NCBI GenBank assembly: GCA_031289775.1
Contig: JAITOY010000023.1
Coordinates: 1 to 50,907 of the forward strand
From: Synergistaceae bacterium
GTDB taxonomy: Bacteria > Synergistota > Synergistia > Synergistales > Synergistaceae
Direction of reading: 5' to 3'
Length of the DNA: 50,907 nucleotides
Below, piece after piece: positions 43,288-50,753 of the stretch; positions within the stretch are counted from its first letter, which is position 1; every line of letters starts with the position of its first letter. The notes under the pieces are model-generated. The model worked only from the letters and a program-made list of their open reading frames with translations, made no database searches and had not been told where the DNA came from. The position numbers were made by a program, and so were the translations under genes.

Positions 43288-43914
43288 ATGGCTCGTATTC
43301 TCTCTGAGATAGGCCGGAAACTTTCGCGAATCTTTCTCGGGCGAATAGTGGTTCGCGCGCTTGATGACCTGCACAGGTCGGCGCCAGCGCGGATAATGAC
43401 TCATTTCCATTCGGTTAGCGTACAGCGGATGCGAGTCGAGCCGAGGGTCGGCGCCGCGATGTTTGTAAAGTGGAGCAGCGTCAGGATCGTGGGCGCTGGA
43501 GATCTTTTGGGGGGCCAACTCCAAAAAAATGTCAAGGTTCACTCGGCGCGCTTTTCATTTGTCACGAAGAAAAAAAAGGTGTCGCGATACAAACTCAACA
43601 TCTCGGCGAGAGCTGGCGCAAAAAGCGCAATGATGAGGATTCAGAGAACTCCTATAACGCGCAGGAACAGGATTAATTTTCTAAAATCCCCACCCAAATT
43701 CGAGCGCTCGACACTCTTGGCCCTTTATTCGCCTATTTTTCAGGAAAAAGTAGCAAAAAGCGCACTGGATAAGGCTAGCGGAAATTTGCTTTTTTGGTAT
43801 GATAATGAGCGTGTAAAAGCAGGCGAAAAGTACCACTTGCTCCTGCTAAGGGTTTTCGAAGGCGAGGAGCCGTTAAAATGGCTCTGGTTGCCGGCCGCTA
43901 AAAGGCTGTCATGA
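43288..43914 (+). CDS. Uncharacterised basic protein (208 aa)
   Basis: Strongly basic protein (several K/R clusters such as K-K-K-K-V and R-R-N-R) with an N-terminal amphipathic segment and W-x-W near the end (L-K-W-L-W-L-P). No recognised domain or membrane span. It starts 7 nt after the preceding unknown gene. The high charge suggests nucleic-acid or acidic-membrane contact, which is inference only. Confidence 0.7.
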   Translation: MARILSEIGRKLSRIFLGRIVVRALDDLHRSAPARIMTHFHSVSVQRMRVEPRVGAAMFVKWSSVRIVGAGDLLGGQLQKNVKVHSARFSFVTKKKKVSRYKLNISARAGAKSAMMRIQRTPITRRNRINFLKSPPKFERSTLLALYSPIFQEKVAKSALDKASGNLLFWYDNERVKAGEKYHLLLLRVFEGEEPLKWLWLPAAKRLS

Positions 43915-43972
43915 TCTGCGGTCACATTTAAGTTGTTTTTTCAAAAAAAACTAATGGAGGTATGAGTCGCCT

Positions 43973-44374
43973 ATGGCGGATGAGAAAACGGCGGTTTCCA
44001 TCGTAGGGGTGGGCGATGTTCTTACGGGAACCGTGGAGCATATAGCTCCGTATGGAGCCTTTATTAGGTTGGAGGGCGGACAGAAAGCGATGATCCACAT
44101 ATCGGAGCTGTCCTATAACTTCGTAAAAAAGGTGGAGGACGTTCTCGCGCCCTCTCAAGAGATAACAGCAAAGGTCATCAAGATCGATGAAAAGGGAAGA
44201 ATTGACCTTTCCATAAAGGCCATGCAGGTAAAAGAACAGCGCCCCGTTCGCCGCGAGGAGGATTTCGAGAAAAAACTGACATCCTTCATGAAGCAGAGCG
44301 ACGAAAAAATCGCCGATTTGAACAGCAAGGTGAAGGAGTCCAGGGGAGGCAAGAGGCGGTCTGGCAAAAAATAG
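43973..44374 (+). CDS. S1-domain RNA-binding protein (YabR/GSP13-like)
   Basis: A 133-residue protein with one S1 domain (about 10-80: V-G-D-V-L-T-G-T-V, P-Y-G-A-F-I-R-L, A-M-I-H-I-S-E-L-S, I-D-L-S-I-K) and a charged C-terminal helix ending in K/R. Size and layout match B. subtilis YugI/YabR-type stress or ribosome-associated proteins. ATG with GGAGG upstream. It precedes a DUF501 gene, a common pairing. Confidence 0.9.
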   Translation: MADEKTAVSIVGVGDVLTGTVEHIAPYGAFIRLEGGQKAMIHISELSYNFVKKVEDVLAPSQEITAKVIKIDEKGRIDLSIKAMQVKEQRPVRREEDFEKKLTSFMKQSDEKIADLNSKVKESRGGKRRSGKK

Positions 44375-44432
44375 CGTCCGCTCTTTTCCAGCCCCGAAGT
44401 GGTGTCGCGTCCCGTCGATTCGTTACGCGAGA

Positions 44433-44987
44433 TTGAAGGCGATGGACGGCGTTGTTTTTCGCAGGCGGGGAGAGCGCTTTTCCAGCCGCCTCATAAGGGG
44501 CGTAGCGAAAAGATGCGTTCATGGCTTCCCTCAGGTGTTGCTCTGTGAGCCTGTCATGGATATGAAACCATTCCCGACATCGTTCTGGCTCGTATGTCCG
44601 CATCTTTTGCCGCTTTTGGGGCGCCTTGAATCCGCCGGAGGAGTGCCGGAGATGGAGGCTGCTTCCGTCGGACGCAGGAAGCCCTGGGAGGAATACCACA
44701 TTGAGCACGCTCTTCTCAGACTTTCGATGATAAGGAGTGCTGAAAGGGCTTTTCTGCGTCGCTACAAGAGCGTTATCTTCCGGGCGCTTTCATGCAGAGG
44801 AATCGGGGGAATTTCGACCCGCTGGCGAGATGACGATTTTCCGGGAGACCGTACAAGTTTCGTCAAATGTCTGCACCTTCAAGCGGCGTCATTTCTTGCT
44901 CTCCGAAGGCATCCAATGGCGGAGTGGCTATCCGCGAGGATAGAGGAGTGGGAGTGTAGCGATGCCTTATGTGCGCACGCGAAATGA
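44433..44987 (+). CDS. DUF501 domain-containing protein
   Basis: A 184-residue protein recognised as DUF501 by C-V-H-G-F-P-Q-V-L, P-F-P-T-S-F-W-L-V-C-P-H-L, and R-L-E-S-A-G-G-V. Function of the family is unknown; genes often sit near S1-domain and ppx/eno-type housekeeping genes. TTG at 44433 or ATG at 44442 are both possible starts; no strong ribosome site is evident. It ends 18 nt before the next gene's start. Confidence 0.85.
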   Translation: MKAMDGVVFRRRGERFSSRLIRGVAKRCVHGFPQVLLCEPVMDMKPFPTSFWLVCPHLLPLLGRLESAGGVPEMEAASVGRRKPWEEYHIEHALLRLSMIRSAERAFLRRYKSVIFRALSCRGIGGISTRWRDDDFPGDRTSFVKCLHLQAASFLALRRHPMAEWLSARIEEWECSDALCAHAK

Positions 44988-45004
44988 TTACTGGAGGGGT
45001 AACT

Positions 45005-45865
45005 TTGAGGGACATGTTTCTTTTGTTCGCCGGGATCCTCGTTCTGGCCTTTTTTTTGTCTGCCGCCGAGTGCGGCGCGGATGTGCCGGCGCAAAACACG
45101 TTTAAGGTCAGGATTGGCGCCTTTGAGGTATTTCTTCTCTCGGAGGGCCAGTCTGAGGGAAATGCCTCGATCCTGATCGGCGCCGATCCTTCTGACGTCA
45201 AAAAATTCATCGCATCTGGATATCCGTCTGCGGTGAACGCGTTCGCCGTACGCACGCCGGACGGAGTCCTGCTGTTTGACGCCGGATTCGGGCGCGAACT
45301 CTTCAAAAACCTGCGGAGCGTCGGCATCGGGCCAGACGACATCGCGTCGCTCTTCATCACCCACAGCCACGGCGATCACATCGGCGGTCTTGTTAAGGAT
45401 GCCGCTCCGTCGTTCCCGAACGCGAAGGTATACATCGCGGCATCGGAGTTCGAGTGGTCGCAGGCCGTCAGGGACGCGCTCGCCGGTTATGCAGAAGTGG
45501 AGAGGATCACTCCGGGCTCCCTGGGGGACGGAGGCGCGGAAGTTTTAAGCGGAGTCAGAGCTATTGAGGCCTATGGGCACACTCCTGGTCACACGATCTT
45601 CCTCGTTGAGTCCGGCGACGAGAGACTGCTTATCTGGGGCGACCTGACGCACGCGATGGCGATCCAGATGCCGAGGCCGGACGTTTCGGTCACGTATGAC
45701 TTTGACCCGATCAAGGCGGCCCAAACGAGGCAATCCGTCCTCAAGTTCGCATGCGACGAGAAGCTACTTGTTGCTGGTATGCACATAGCCTACCCGTCAA
45801 TAGGCGTTCTCGAAAAGGACGATGAAAACCCGGGCGGCTATAAATTTGTCCCGTTGCCCGAATAA
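45005..45865 (+). CDS. Exported metallo-beta-lactamase-fold hydrolase
   Basis: Binuclear zinc hydrolase of the MBL superfamily. An N-terminal signal peptide (about 1-22: M-F-L-L-F-A-G-I-L-V-L-A-F-F) implies periplasmic location. Metal ligands: T-H-S-H-G-D-H (His120, His122, Asp124, His125), G-H-T-P-G-H, the Asp of G-D-L-T-H and a final G-M-H. Substrate unknown; the layout resembles quorum-quenching lactonase-like or glyoxalase-type MBLs rather than true beta-lactamases. TTG at 45005 with TGGAGGGG seven nt upstream is chosen over the upstream ATG at 44969 inside DUF501. 286 residues. Confidence 0.85.
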   Translation: MRDMFLLFAGILVLAFFLSAAECGADVPAQNTFKVRIGAFEVFLLSEGQSEGNASILIGADPSDVKKFIASGYPSAVNAFAVRTPDGVLLFDAGFGRELFKNLRSVGIGPDDIASLFITHSHGDHIGGLVKDAAPSFPNAKVYIAASEFEWSQAVRDALAGYAEVERITPGSLGDGGAEVLSGVRAIEAYGHTPGHTIFLVESGDERLLIWGDLTHAMAIQMPRPDVSVTYDFDPIKAAQTRQSVLKFACDEKLLVAGMHIAYPSIGVLEKDDENPGGYKFVPLPE

Positions 45866-45907
45866 TAATGCGCCGCACGAGGCACGAAAACGCCCAAAAA
45901 CTGACGG

Positions 45908-45943
45908 AACCGGCTCTCGTTTTATTGTGAGGCCGGTTTTATT
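45908..45943 (+). terminator. Rho-independent terminator after the MBL gene
   Basis: AACCGGC (45908-45914) pairs with GCCGGTT (45932-45938), extended by three C-T-C/G-A-G pairs past a bulge, followed by T-T-T-T-A-T-T. It separates the MBL gene from folP. Confidence 0.75.
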
Positions 45944-45984
45944 GTCGTGTTGCGACGCCTTAATCATTAAAGAGGTGATCATTC

Positions 45985-46899
45985 CTGAATATCTCAAATA
46001 ACGCCGCGACTCTGGAAAGCGCGCGCGGAATTACACTGAGGGACGGCAGGGCCCTGCACTTCGGCAGGACGCTTGTGATGGGAATTTTGAACGTGACTGG
46101 CGACTCGTTTTTCCCCCCGAGCCGGATTTCTGGGACTGAGGAGGCCGTGAGGCGCGCACTGGCGATGGTGGAGGACGGAGCGGATATTCTCGACATAGGC
46201 GCTGAATCGACGCGCCCTGGCGCCCTGCCAGTTCCAGAGTGTGAAGAAATAAAAGCTCTCATCCCGGTAGTGGAGGCTGTTAGAAGAGCCCTCCCCGACA
46301 TGCCCATATCTGTCGACACTAGGCGGACACGGGCGGCGTCACTATCGCTCGAGGCTGGCGCCGATATTGTGAATGACGTCTCCGGGCTCGACCTGCCGGA
46401 TGAGTCGCGGGACATGCTCGCCCTGCTAGCCGTGAGGCGCGTCCCTTACGTGCTTATGCATACGAAGGGGACTCCTGACGTTATGCAAATATCTCCATGC
46501 TACAAAGACCTGTTTCTTGAACTTATGGACTTCTTTGAGCGGAAGATCGAACTTTTGACGAAATCAGGCGTATCGAAGGAAAGAATCATACTCGACCCCG
46601 GCGTCGGTTTTGGTAAGAGGTGCAAGGATAACCTCGAAATCATCGCGAGGGTCGGCGAATTTAAAAAGTTCGGTCTTCCCATTCTGATAGGGGTCTCGCG
46701 CAAGGGATTCATAGGCAAACTTCTCGAGTTGGGCGGTTTAGAGACATCGACATCGCCAGAAAACTGTATGGAGGGGACTCTGGCTGTCTCGGCGCTCTGC
46801 GCTATGGAGGCGGTTGAGATAGTTCGCGTACACGACGTCAGGGAGAACAGGCGCGTCATTGAGGTGGCGGACGCCATAAGGAGGAGCAGAGATGTGTGA
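45985..46899 (+). CDS. folP: Dihydropteroate synthase FolP, with an apparent CTG start
   Basis: Joins p-aminobenzoate to dihydropterin pyrophosphate in folate synthesis. TIM-barrel motifs: V-M-G-I-L-N-V-T-G-D-S-F, D-I-G-A-E-S-T-R-P-G, S-V-D-T, I-V-N-D-V-S-G, V-L-M-H-T-K-G-T-P, I-L-D-P-G-V-G-F-G-K, and S-R-K-G-F-I-G. The conserved first strand (L-R-D-G-R-A-L-H-F-G-R-T-L-V-M-G) lies upstream of the first ATG/GTG (46075-46080), yet no ATG, GTG or TTG occurs in frame before it up to the stop at 45976. A CTG at 45985, six nt after AGAGGTGA, is the best start (304 aa). Overlaps folK by 8 nt. Confidence 0.93.
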   Translation: MNISNNAATLESARGITLRDGRALHFGRTLVMGILNVTGDSFFPPSRISGTEEAVRRALAMVEDGADILDIGAESTRPGALPVPECEEIKALIPVVEAVRRALPDMPISVDTRRTRAASLSLEAGADIVNDVSGLDLPDESRDMLALLAVRRVPYVLMHTKGTPDVMQISPCYKDLFLELMDFFERKIELLTKSGVSKERIILDPGVGFGKRCKDNLEIIARVGEFKKFGLPILIGVSRKGFIGKLLELGGLETSTSPENCMEGTLAVSALCAMEAVEIVRVHDVRENRRVIEVADAIRRSRDV

Positions 46900-47377
46900 C
46901 GTTGTCCTCAGCCTTGGAGCGAACGTCGGGGACAGGCTTGCTGTCATAAGGCATGCGGCTTCGGCTGTGGTCGATAAAATAGGGGCCATTACGGCAAAAA
47001 GCAACGTATATGAGACGCCTCCGTGGGGCCGCGTGGATCAGCCGAGATTTTTGAACGCCTGTCTGATTGTTCGGACGGAGTTGTCCCCGATAGAGCTGTT
47101 GGACAAAATTAAGGATATCGAGCTGGATCTTGGCAGGGTCAAACGCGCTCGTTGGGGTCCGCGCGAGATAGACATAGACATAATTTTCTACGGGGACGCC
47201 GTTTTTGACTTGCCGGAACTGAAAATACCCCATGCCCTCATGACCATCAGATCCTTCGTCCTCGTCCCTCTGGCCGATGTCGCCCCGGAATGGAGGCATC
47301 CAGAGGACGGCAGAACCGTGACAGAGCTCCTTCGGGACGTTAACGCAGATGGAATCGAGAAAATCACGCAGTTGTGA
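46892..47377 (+). CDS. folK: 2-amino-4-hydroxy-6-hydroxymethyldihydropteridine pyrophosphokinase FolK
   Basis: Makes dihydropterin pyrophosphate, the substrate of FolP. Motifs: L-S-L-G-A-N-V-G-D-R, Y-E-T-P-P-W-G-x-x-D-Q-P-x-F-L-N-A, L-G-R-V-K-R-A-R-W-G-P-R-E-I-D-I-D-I-I-F-Y-G, and P-H-A-L-M-T-I-R-S-F-V-L-V-P-L. 161 residues, normal. The ATG overlaps the folP end, so the two are coupled. Confidence 0.96.
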   Translation: MCDVVLSLGANVGDRLAVIRHAASAVVDKIGAITAKSNVYETPPWGRVDQPRFLNACLIVRTELSPIELLDKIKDIELDLGRVKRARWGPREIDIDIIFYGDAVFDLPELKIPHALMTIRSFVLVPLADVAPEWRHPEDGRTVTELLRDVNADGIEKITQL

Positions 47378-49199
47378 CGAATTCTCGGCCCATGTACGAA
47401 CGCGGCGCCTGTCTCATCTGCCGACGACGAGATGTGAGATGGAGCGTCGGGGATGGGATGGGCTGGACTTCTTATGTGTCGTCGGCGACGCTTACGTAGA
47501 TCACCCCACCTTCGGGCACGCCATAGTCTCCCGTCTCTTGGAGTCGCTGGGCTTCCGGGTTGGGGTCATAGCGCAGCCGGATTGGCGCTGCAAGGACGAC
47601 TTTGCCCGGATGGGACGCCCGTGCCTCGCGGTACTCGTTGCCGCTGGCAACCTTGACTCCATGCTGTCGAACTACTCTTCCCCCGGGCATAAACGCCGAG
47701 TGGACGTCTATTCACCTGGAGGTCGTCCTGGTTTGCGTCCGGACAGAGCTACAATAGTCTACTGCAACAGGATACGAGAGCTGTGGAAGGAGACGCCGAT
47801 TGTGATAGGTGGCATAGAGGCGAGCCTGCGCAGGTTAGCTCACTATGACTTCTGGTCGGACGCCGTCCGTCGCTCGATCCTCGTTGACAGCAGGGCTGAC
47901 ATGCTGGTTTATGGAATGGCGGAGAGTCAGCTGGAGGAAATAGCGTGTCGCCTCGCCACGGGCGAGTCTATCGCCGACATGAGGGACATCCCTGGCACGT
48001 GCTGGAAGACCCATGATCGAGAGGCCATTCTTACTGACGAGGCTATAGAACTGCCGGCGTTTGACAGGGTGAGCGAGGACAAGAGGGCGTTCGCGGAGGC
48101 CTTCAGGATATTTTACATGGAACAGAACTTCGCGAACGGCAGGACGCTTTTCCAGGACAATGGTTCTTGGTTCGTAGTGCACAACGCGCCTCCGCGCCCG
48201 CTCGCCAGCGATGCGCTCGACAGGATATACGCGCTGCCGTTTGTGAGGGCGCCGCACCCCTCCTACGGCGGCGAAAAAATTCCGGCTCTTGCCGAGGTGC
48301 TTTTCAGCATCACGAGCCACAGGGGTTGCTTCGGCGAGTGCGCCTTCTGTGCCATAACGTCTCATCAGGGCAGGGTCATTCAGCAGAGGAGCGTGAAGGG
48401 CATTGTGGAGGAGGCAAAAATTCTAGCAGCAATGCCCGAGTTCAAGGGCTACATTCACGACGTAGGCGGACCAACCGCGAATTTCAGGCGCCCCTCCTGT
48501 AAAAAGTCGCTCACCGACGGGCCTTGCCGGGGAAAGTCGTGCCTGTTTCCAAAACCGTGCGGGTCGCTTCAAGCAACGCACAGCGCGTATTTGGAATTGC
48601 TGAGGACGCTCAGAGCTCTGCCGGGGATAAAAAAGGTATTCGTGCGATCAGGCCTGAGATACGACTATATCCAGGCAGATCCGGACGGCGCGGAGTTTCT
48701 TGAGGAGCTCTGTCTGCACCACGTGAGCGGGCAGCTCAAAATCGCTCCAGAGCACAGTCATCCCGCCGTGCTCTTGCGCATGAGAAAAGCTCCGAGGGAG
48801 ACGACAGTGAATTTCATTCGGGCTTACAGGGAGACGAATAAGCGGTTAGGAAAGGATCAGTTTATAGTGCCCTACTTCATGTCGTCCCATCCGGGCTGTG
48901 GGTTGAAGGAGGCCCTGGATCTGGCCCTTTTTATCAGGGACTTCGCCTTTCGCCCCGAGCAGGTGCAGGACTTTGCGCCCACTCCAGGCACTGCGGCATC
49001 GTGTATGTATCACACCGGACTCGACCCGTTCACCGGCGAAGCCGTATTTGTCGAGAGGACGGAGGAGGGCAGGAAGATGCAGCGCGCCCTGCTCCAATAT
49101 TGGATGCCGGAGAACAGCGAGCTCGTCGCCCGTGCACTAAAACTCCTGGGGGGAGCGCACCTGCTAGGAAAACCTATGGACAACGCGGTATCGAAATAG
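47349..49199 (+). CDS. YgiQ family radical SAM protein
   Basis: Large radical SAM enzyme of unknown substrate. N-terminal family segment (H-L-P-T-T-R-C-E-M-E-R-R-G-W-D, then V-G-D-A-Y-V-D-H-P-T-F-G), the iron-sulfur motif C327-x3-C331-x2-C334 (C-F-G-E-C-A-F-C), and the YgiQ C-terminal region with C-K-K-S and further Cys clusters (P-C-R-G-K-S-C-L-F-P-K-P-C). 616 residues. The ATG at 47349 lies 29 nt inside folK; an ATG at 47439 would remove the conserved H-L-P-T-T-R segment, so the early start is preferred although its ribosome site is weak. Confidence 0.92.
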   Translation: MESRKSRSCDEFSAHVRTRRLSHLPTTRCEMERRGWDGLDFLCVVGDAYVDHPTFGHAIVSRLLESLGFRVGVIAQPDWRCKDDFARMGRPCLAVLVAAGNLDSMLSNYSSPGHKRRVDVYSPGGRPGLRPDRATIVYCNRIRELWKETPIVIGGIEASLRRLAHYDFWSDAVRRSILVDSRADMLVYGMAESQLEEIACRLATGESIADMRDIPGTCWKTHDREAILTDEAIELPAFDRVSEDKRAFAEAFRIFYMEQNFANGRTLFQDNGSWFVVHNAPPRPLASDALDRIYALPFVRAPHPSYGGEKIPALAEVLFSITSHRGCFGECAFCAITSHQGRVIQQRSVKGIVEEAKILAAMPEFKGYIHDVGGPTANFRRPSCKKSLTDGPCRGKSCLFPKPCGSLQATHSAYLELLRTLRALPGIKKVFVRSGLRYDYIQADPDGAEFLEELCLHHVSGQLKIAPEHSHPAVLLRMRKAPRETTVNFIRAYRETNKRLGKDQFIVPYFMSSHPGCGLKEALDLALFIRDFAFRPEQVQDFAPTPGTAASCMYHTGLDPFTGEAVFVERTEEGRKMQRALLQYWMPENSELVARALKLLGGAHLLGKPMDNAVSK

Positions 49200-49288
49200 T
49201 AGAATTAATTAGTCACCAAATGGTGAGAAATGAAATTGGATTAGCGGGGATATTCAAAATTTTTCATGTACATTAAGGAGGAGATTTT

Positions 49289-49726
49289 TTGTTCAAAAGA
49301 AACATCACGATCAAGTTTTTACTTGCGATATTGATTCTTCATCTTTCGACGATCAGCCTGTTTGCATCAGAGGACAAATTTGGTTACGTCGACGCAAAGA
49401 GGATTCTCGCTTCGCATCCGCAGTTCGAGCAGCGCCAAAGAGAGTTTCAGGCGTTCTCACAGAAAAAGGCTGATGACGCCAGAGCAGCCGCCGAGAAGGA
49501 GACCGATCAGACAAAGCGGATGGTGATAATAAGGACAGCCGAGCGCGAGACCGGCGAGGAAGGGGATCGCCTCATGAACCCCATAACGGATGAGATCAAC
49601 AAGATTATAGAGGAAGTGGCAAAATCCAAAGGCGTGACGATAGTCATGCACAAGGTGCTGTTTTATTACGGTGGCATTGATCTTACGGATGAAGTTATTG
49701 GTAGAGTGAAAAAAATAAAGGAATAA
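49289..49726 (+). CDS. OmpH/Skp-like periplasmic chaperone
   Basis: Signal peptide (about 1-26) then K-F-G-Y-V-D-A-K-R-I-L-A-S-H-P, a long charged helical hairpin (Q-F-E-Q-R-Q-R-E-F-Q, A-A-A-E-K-E-T-D-Q-T) and a closing strand-rich end (V-T-I-V-M-H-K-V-L-F-Y-Y-G-G). This is the Skp/OmpH layout; Skp guards unfolded outer-membrane proteins, so an outer membrane is implied. TTG start with AAGGAGGAG six nt upstream. 145 residues. Confidence 0.88.
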   Translation: MFKRNITIKFLLAILILHLSTISLFASEDKFGYVDAKRILASHPQFEQRQREFQAFSQKKADDARAAAEKETDQTKRMVIIRTAERETGEEGDRLMNPITDEINKIIEEVAKSKGVTIVMHKVLFYYGGIDLTDEVIGRVKKIKE

Positions 49727-49763
49727 ACCCTTTTCTCGTCTTTACGATGATTGTTCGGGCAAG

Positions 49764-49812
49764 CCCCCCTTTTTTTTTTTGGGGGGGGAGGAGGAATGAC
49801 CCCCCAAAAAAA
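49764..49812 (+). terminator. Homopolymeric hairpin(s) after ompH
   Basis: Runs of C6 (49764-49769), T11 (49770-49780), G8 (49781-49788), then C6 (49800-49805) and A7 (49806-49812). C6 can pair with G8 over the T11 loop, or T7-G6 can pair with C6-A7 around an 11-nt loop (13 bp), which are mutually exclusive. The structure would stop transcription after ompH, although it lacks a classical T tail after the second stem. Confidence 0.55.
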
Positions 49813-49846
49813 GATGAATCGTATGATTTTTGGCCTGTTAATGGGG

Positions 49847-49876
49847 TTGACATTGGACAAATGCCTGTCGTATACT
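49847..49876 (+). promoter_or_regulatory. Promoter for the tRNA cluster
   Basis: TTGACA (49847-49852), 18-nt spacer, TATACT (49871-49876). The -35 is perfect and the -10 five of six. tRNA-Val begins 18 nt after the -10. Confidence 0.75.
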
Positions 49877-49893
49877 AGCCCTTGCGTTGACCG

Positions 49894-49968
49894 GGGCGGA
49901 TAGCTCAGTGGGAGAGCACCTGCCTTACAAGCAGGGGGTCGTAGGTTCGAAACCTATTCCGCCCACCA
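49894..49968 (+). tRNA. tRNA-Val (TAC anticodon)
   Basis: Acceptor GGGCGGA/TCCGCCC, discriminator A, encoded CCA. Anticodon loop C-T-T-A-C-A-A, anticodon TAC. First of four tRNAs behind one promoter. Confidence 0.96.
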
Positions 49969-49993
49969 AAAGAGCGGTCGTCTTGGTTAGAGT

Positions 49994-50071
<78 letters not shown>

Positions 50072-50088
50072 TTTCGTGTCAACGAGAT

Positions 50089-50164
<76 letters not shown>

Positions 50165-50174
50165 GTATTTAACT

Positions 50175-50249
50175 GCGGAAGTAGCTCAGGGGTAGAGCAC
50201 AACCTTGCCAAGGTTGGGGTCGCGGGTTCAAATCCCGTCTTCCGCTCCA
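50175..50249 (+). tRNA. tRNA-Gly (GCC anticodon)
   Basis: Acceptor GCGGAAG/CTTCCGC, discriminator T, encoded CCA. Anticodon loop T-T-G-C-C-A-A. Last tRNA of the cluster; its 3' end faces the accessory right edge of the window. Confidence 0.96.
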
Positions 50250-50260
50250 AGGAATACCAA

Positions 50261-50297
50261 GGGTTTACGGGATTTCTCGTAAGCCCTTTTTATTTTT
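50261..50297 (+). terminator. Terminator of the tRNA cluster
   Basis: Nine-pair stem (50261-50269 with 50278-50286, one G-U), loop, then T4-A-T5. Closely similar to the hairpin at 429-460, including the flanking A-A-T-A-C-C-A-A. Confidence 0.85.
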
Positions 50298-50299
50298 CC

Positions 50300-50317
50300 T
50301 TGTTCTCTATTTGTTCT
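50300..50317 (+). repeat. TTGTTCT direct repeat pair
   Basis: TTGTTCT occurs at 50300-50306 and again at 50311-50317 (11-bp period). The reverse-complement heptamer AGAACAA is repeated twice about 340 bp downstream. Confidence 0.6.
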
Positions 50318-50511
50318 GTAGAACGTAGGCCAGCCCGAAAAAAATCGAACGAATTTTGTCCTCCATTCCCCTTCCTTACAGACTCTTACAGATACTTGCG
50401 GATGATTATTCGCTTTTCGCCGCTGTTCGCCCTTGTTCAATATCGTTCCAGATTTACTCACAACGTTCTATAACGTTCACGTTATTCCTTGCTATCACTG
50501 GATTTATGGTC
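50318..50511. other. Gene-free stretch beyond the tRNA cluster
   Basis: No convincing gene on either strand; short ORFs here lack ribosome sites and family features. Contains further G-T-T-C-rich short motifs and the paired AACGTTC boxes. Confidence 0.5.
50462..50478 (+). repeat. Two AACGTTC boxes one helical turn apart
   Basis: AACGTTC at 50462-50468 and 50472-50478, each with a palindromic AACGTT core, spaced 10 bp. They end 33 nt upstream of the -35 of the promoter at 50512, a position suited to an activator site. Confidence 0.45.
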
Positions 50512-50539
50512 TTGACATCATCCTAAAAACATGTATTAT
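50512..50539 (+). promoter_or_regulatory. Promoter upstream of the right-edge gene
   Basis: TTGACA (50512-50517), 16-nt spacer, TATTAT (50534-50539). The leader to the next start codon would be about 200 nt and contains the AGAACAAGGGA repeat. Confidence 0.6.
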
Positions 50540-50652
50540 CGCCATGTGGAAAGGGGGCGAACAACGCGATACCGCGAAAAATAAACCGCAACGTCGCGGG
50601 CAAAAATCGAAAAGCATTGGAAGCGGGTGATTAGCGCAAGAGGCTGATTTAT

Positions 50653-50675
50653 AGAACAAGGGACAGAACAAGGGA
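50653..50675 (+). repeat. Tandem AGAACAAGGGA repeat
   Basis: The 11-mer occurs at 50653-50663 and 50665-50675, separated by one base. The heptamer AGAACAA is the inverse of the TTGTTCT pair at 50300-50317. Confidence 0.65.
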
Positions 50676-50753
50676 ATAAGAAAACCAGCGTCACAGTCGC
50701 AATGGAACAAAGTTCATAAGCCCAGTCACTGGAAGGAGTTGAAAGGTTTGACG

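Noticed and set aside
50228-50461. Minus-strand ORF of 77 codons beyond tRNA-Gly as an integrase end
   Set aside because: It overlaps the tRNA and terminator, has no recombinase motif, and no start signal.
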